From Ferruginibacter lapsinanis (GTDB taxonomy: Bacteria; Bacteroidota; Bacteroidia; Chitinophagales; Chitinophagaceae), in the NCBI RefSeq assembly GCF_020783315.1, contig NZ_CP086063.1:682001-746000 (forward strand): DNA of 64,000 nt, given 5' to 3'. A program made the translations under genes and the position numbers. The notes under the pieces were generated by a model, which saw nothing but the letters and a program-made list of their open reading frames with translations, had not been told where the DNA came from and searched no databases. Below are positions 61,068 to 64,000 of this stretch, one piece after another (the stretch's first letter is position 1; every line of letters begins with the position of its first letter).

Positions 61068-62555
61068 ATGAATACAACTCAAATCTCATTGGAAGAAATA
61101 CAAAATTTTAAAGGTAAATACCCTAAGCAATTATGGTATCTTTTTTTTTGTGAGATGTGGGAGCGTTTTTGTTTTTATGGAATGAGAGGCATGCTAACTT
61201 TCTTTATGGTTGATCAGCTATTGATGAAAGAAGGTGTTGCTAATTTACAATATGGTGCCACGCAAGCTTTTGTTTATGCCTTTACATTTATAGGAGGATT
61301 GTTTGCAGATAAAATCCTCGGCTTTAGAAAATCCTTATTCTGGGGTGGGTTGTTAATGATAACCGGTAGTTGTATTTTGGCAGTAGACCCAAAACAGTTT
61401 TTCTTTTTAGGAGTAAGTTTTACGATCATTGGTACCGGTTTTTTTAAACCCAATATTTCTACCATGGTAGGCAGTTTGTATAAAGACGGCGACAACAGAC
61501 GAGATGCCGGCTTCTCTCTTTTTTATTCCGGGATCAATATCGGGGCTCTCATTGGCGGATATGCATGTGTAGCCATTGGTAAAAGTTATTCATGGCATCT
61601 TGCATTTGGTTTTGCCGCCATTGTAATGGTGTTAAGTCTTATTACATTCATGTATACGCAAAAGAGCATGGGACCGATAGGGCTTCCTCCGGGCAGAAGT
61701 GAAAATGGGAATACTCAAAAAAAGTGGCATAGCTATGCAGTATATGCAGGCTCATTATTAGTTATTCCGGTTATAATGACCATGGTTGCAAAAACCGAAT
61801 ACACCGATTGGTTCATGTACATCATCGGTCCATGTGCATTGATCTATATTTTTTATGAGATGTCTAAGTTCTCTGCGCCAGAGAGAAAAAAATTATTTGC
61901 GGCATTGATCTTCATAATGTTTTCTATCGTTTTCTGGGCATTCTTTGAACAAGGTGGCGGTTCGCTGAGTTTGTTTGCTGCTACTAATCTGAATGATTCT
62001 GTTGCAGGTATTCATTTAGACCCCAATGGAGTAAATAATGCTGCTAATTCATTGTTCGTCATTGCATGTAGTCCATTGTTTGGATTACTATGGCTATGGT
62101 TAAGTAATAGAAAAAAAGAACCGAATACTGTTGTTAAATTCGGGATAGGATTTCTTTTTTTAGCAGGTGCATTTTATGTGTTTTATGCTACTCGTTTTTT
62201 TGCTAATGAAAAAGGTATTACCTCTTTGAATGTGTTCACATTTGCCAATTTAATTATCACATTTGGAGAGTTGTGCTTGTCACCTATCGGACTTTCCATT
62301 ATGACAAAACTATCACCTAAACCATTACAAGGTGTAATGATGGGTATGTGGTTTTTAGCAAGTGCATATGGACAATATGTGGCCGGGATATTAGGCGCAG
62401 GAATGAGCAATCCGGATGAACATGCATCACTGACAGAAAAACTCATCTCTTATACAACAGGTTATAAGCAACTGGCCATCTATGCTTTAATTGCAGGAAT
62501 CATCTTATTAATTATATCCCCTTTAGTAAAAAAATTAATGCAGGAAGTAAAATAA
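61068..62555 (+). CDS. POT family proton-coupled peptide transporter (second copy)
   Basis: 495 residues from the ATG at 61068; the frame opens at GTG 61035 but the ATG is preferred. ExxER motif in FFCEMWERFCFYGMRGM, then GTGFFKPNISTMVGSLYKDG and FGELCLSPIGLSIMTKLSPK. Clearly paralogous to the gene before it, with a different N-terminus and a Phe for the first Tyr of the YY pair. It converges on the DUF1501 gene with 8 bp between. Confidence 0.92.
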   Translation: MNTTQISLEEIQNFKGKYPKQLWYLFFCEMWERFCFYGMRGMLTFFMVDQLLMKEGVANLQYGATQAFVYAFTFIGGLFADKILGFRKSLFWGGLLMITGSCILAVDPKQFFFLGVSFTIIGTGFFKPNISTMVGSLYKDGDNRRDAGFSLFYSGINIGALIGGYACVAIGKSYSWHLAFGFAAIVMVLSLITFMYTQKSMGPIGLPPGRSENGNTQKKWHSYAVYAGSLLVIPVIMTMVAKTEYTDWFMYIIGPCALIYIFYEMSKFSAPERKKLFAALIFIMFSIVFWAFFEQGGGSLSLFAATNLNDSVAGIHLDPNGVNNAANSLFVIACSPLFGLLWLWLSNRKKEPNTVVKFGIGFLFLAGAFYVFYATRFFANEKGITSLNVFTFANLIITFGELCLSPIGLSIMTKLSPKPLQGVMMGMWFLASAYGQYVAGILGAGMSNPDEHASLTEKLISYTTGYKQLAIYALIAGIILLIISPLVKKLMQEVK

Positions 62556-62563
62556 TAACGACG

Positions 62564-63757
62564 TTAAATAAATTTCAAATAATCGTATTGCTTACCTAAA
62601 ATAGTTTTATCATCTGCTCCTAACCATTTGTTCAATACAGTAGCATATACATCTTTAAAATCGATTGTATGTTTTAAATCACCTTCTTTCAAATCAGACA
62701 GATCGGGCATTGCATTGAGTATTCCTTTTTCTTTTAATGCACCGCCAATGAAAAACATATTATTTGCTGTGCCGTGATCCGTACCTCCACTTGCATTCTG
62801 TGTTACCCTTCTTCCAAACTCACTGAAGGTCATCATCAATACATCTTCAAAACGATTATTCTTTTTCAGATCATTGGTAAAAGCTTTTACCGCATCATTC
62901 AATTCTGTGAATAATCTCTTTTGTTGATTATCCTGATTTACATGGGTATCAAAACTGCCCAAAGAAACATAATACACTTTGGTATTGATATCAGAAAGAA
63001 TGAGTGAAGCTATTGTTTTTAAGCTTTTCCCTAACTCTGTGGAAGGATATATCTCATTAGTAGGATGTAATTTGCTTTGCTCAAAAATGTAATCAGCACT
63101 ACTAAGCGTACTGCTCATCGTTTTATACAAATAATCAGCAGTTTCCTCTTCTGTATGATGTGCAGCACAGATATCTTTAAAGAACTTTTCGTTGCTGCTA
63201 CTATACAATCTTCTCGGGTCTTTTACCGCAATCCCATTATTGTTTTCTCCTTTCAACGCCAGACTTAAAATATCATCTACTTCAAGTGCCTGCGTTGGCT
63301 TATCACAACCATGACATTGTGCATCGAGATAACGGCCAAGCCAGCCAGTGCTGATGTATTCATTACTTTCACTGGCACTTTGCCATATATCCATACTTCT
63401 GAAATGCGATCTGTCGGGATTGGGATATCCCACACTATTTAAAATACTTAGATCACCGTTATCAAATAATTCCTTAAAGCCAACCAATGCTGGATTTAAT
63501 CCCACTTCGTCGGTTAGCTGCAATGCATTTTCTTTTACAATTCCCAACTTAGGACGTTCTCTATAATAAATATCATTGCGGATAGGTATCACTGTATTCA
63601 GCCCATCATTGCCTCCACTAAATTGAATAACTACTACTACCTTATTCCCTTTTGGAACCAAAGTAGGTTTTTCAAAAGCTTTTAAAAATTGAGGCAGCAT
63701 TAAAGATGCTGTAGCTAATGAACCGATCTGTATAAATTCTCTGCGTTTGATAAACAT
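62564..63757 (-). CDS. DUF1501 family secreted protein
   Basis: 397 residues. The N-terminus KRREFIQIGSLATASLMLPQ has an RR pair and looks like a Tat-type signal. The sulfatase-like fold of DUF1501 shows VVVIQFSGGNDGLNTVIPI, LSILNSVGYPNPDRSHFRSM and MTFSEFGRRVTQNASGGTDH, with metal-binding-type His and Asp. Function is unknown. DUF1800 is encoded directly upstream on the same strand, the usual pairing. Confidence 0.9.
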   Translation of the reverse strand: MFIKRREFIQIGSLATASLMLPQFLKAFEKPTLVPKGNKVVVVIQFSGGNDGLNTVIPIRNDIYYRERPKLGIVKENALQLTDEVGLNPALVGFKELFDNGDLSILNSVGYPNPDRSHFRSMDIWQSASESNEYISTGWLGRYLDAQCHGCDKPTQALEVDDILSLALKGENNNGIAVKDPRRLYSSSNEKFFKDICAAHHTEEETADYLYKTMSSTLSSADYIFEQSKLHPTNEIYPSTELGKSLKTIASLILSDINTKVYYVSLGSFDTHVNQDNQQKRLFTELNDAVKAFTNDLKKNNRFEDVLMMTFSEFGRRVTQNASGGTDHGTANNMFFIGGALKEKGILNAMPDLSDLKEGDLKHTIDFKDVYATVLNKWLGADDKTILGKQYDYLKFI

Positions 63758-63792
63758 GGTTTCAATTTTAATGGTGGTTGTTGGATTGTTTG

Positions 63793-63908
63793 GATGTACG
63801 ATTTGGAATGTACGATTTACGATTTCATTAAATTAAAAGATGTTATTATTTTCAAAAACATTTCAAAGTTTGAAAAATCGTAAATCCCAAATCTCAAATC
63901 GTACATTC
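63793..63908. repeat. Heptamer inverted-repeat element between DUF1800 and DUF1501 genes
   Basis: Left arm GATGTAC, GATTTGG, AATGTAC, GATTTAC, GATTTCA (63793-63827). Right arm AAAAATC, GTAAATC, CCAAATC, TCAAATC, GTACATT (63874-63908). Five units each, complementary words, about 46 nt between. The right arm ends 2 bp before the DUF1800 stop codon. Confidence 0.9.
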
Positions 63909-63910
63909 TT

Positions 63911-64000
63911 TTAGCAAAGTTGATATTCCGGTGTACTCATCAAATTAATGATAGCACTCTTTATAAAATTTTCTCTGCTTTCATTATTCAGATATTTATT
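63911..64000 (-). CDS. DUF1800 family protein, C-terminal end (truncated by window)
   Basis: 29 residues visible before the stop codon at 63911: KSAIINLMSTPEYQLC is the usual end of DUF1800 proteins. The rest lies beyond the window. Co-located with DUF1501 in many Bacteroidota and Planctomycetes; biological role not established. Confidence 0.75.
   Translation of the reverse strand, partial: NKYLNNESRENFIKSAIINLMSTPEYQLC

Noticed and set aside
59447..62555. Two POT transporters as a recent tandem duplication
   Set aside because: The two proteins share motifs but differ throughout, have different N-termini, and a terminator lies between; an old duplication or separate origins is more likely.

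Overview
This is a 64 kb AT-rich chromosomal window from a member of the Bacteroidota, most likely the Chitinophagales/Chitinophagaceae; the family-level call is inference. The evidence is the gliding genes gldD/gldE, TonB receptors with carboxypeptidase-regulatory-like domains, a DUF1501/DUF1800 pair, a long IspG with a central extra domain, a eukaryotic-type (GSII) glutamine synthetase, few Shine-Dalgarno sequences, and many promoters fitting the Bacteroidota TAnnTTTG -7 box. No rRNA, tRNA, phage, IS element or CRISPR array was seen.

Layout. 1-8 kb: partial response regulator, HIT protein, greA, a 2-hydroxyacid dehydrogenase, RidA, tsaB, an ArsR regulator beside a metallo-beta-lactamase/double-rhodanese sulfur enzyme, an LpxL-like acyltransferase and nadB. 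8-20 kb: ispG, a class D beta-lactamase-like lipoprotein, DUF3109, DUF2306, the mutY-ssb-gldE-gldD cluster, then HU, a TPR protein, a 29-residue highly basic ribosomal-type protein and rng. 20-29 kb: lipoprotein, zinc metallopeptidase, GSII, the ATP synthase operon atpBEFHA (no atpG) and an ABC exporter. 29-45 kb: a large secreted protein with a possible caspase-like His/Cys pair, then an apparent phosphate-acquisition island: PhoB/PhoR-like two-component pair, TonB receptor with lipoprotein partner, a Cys/His-rich peptide with a second TonB receptor, an OprO/P-type porin, a DUF47 (PhoU-like) protein and a Pit transporter. 45-50 kb: galE, the C-terminal half of a split transketolase, an ECF sigma module and small secreted proteins. 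50-58 kb: metallo-hydrolase, lipoprotein, and the mreBCD-mrdA-rodA elongasome operon. 58-64 kb: purD, two POT peptide transporters, DUF1501 and the end of DUF1800.

Two things stand out. First, at least eleven loci carry short, strictly 7-bp (sometimes 8-bp) periodic repeats. Each locus has its own word, and in the intergenic copies the words are usually arranged as two inverted arms around a unique spacer. They sit inside operons (phoBR, DUF47-pit, atp, mre). Three copies lie inside genes: two encode most of a lipoprotein signal peptide (gldD and the beta-lactamase) and one is a 42-bp in-frame insertion in ispG. Second, both divergent promoters of the phosphate island carry (G/A)TTA(C/A) half-sites in 11-bp register, as expected of a Pho box, which ties the two-component pair to the transport genes.
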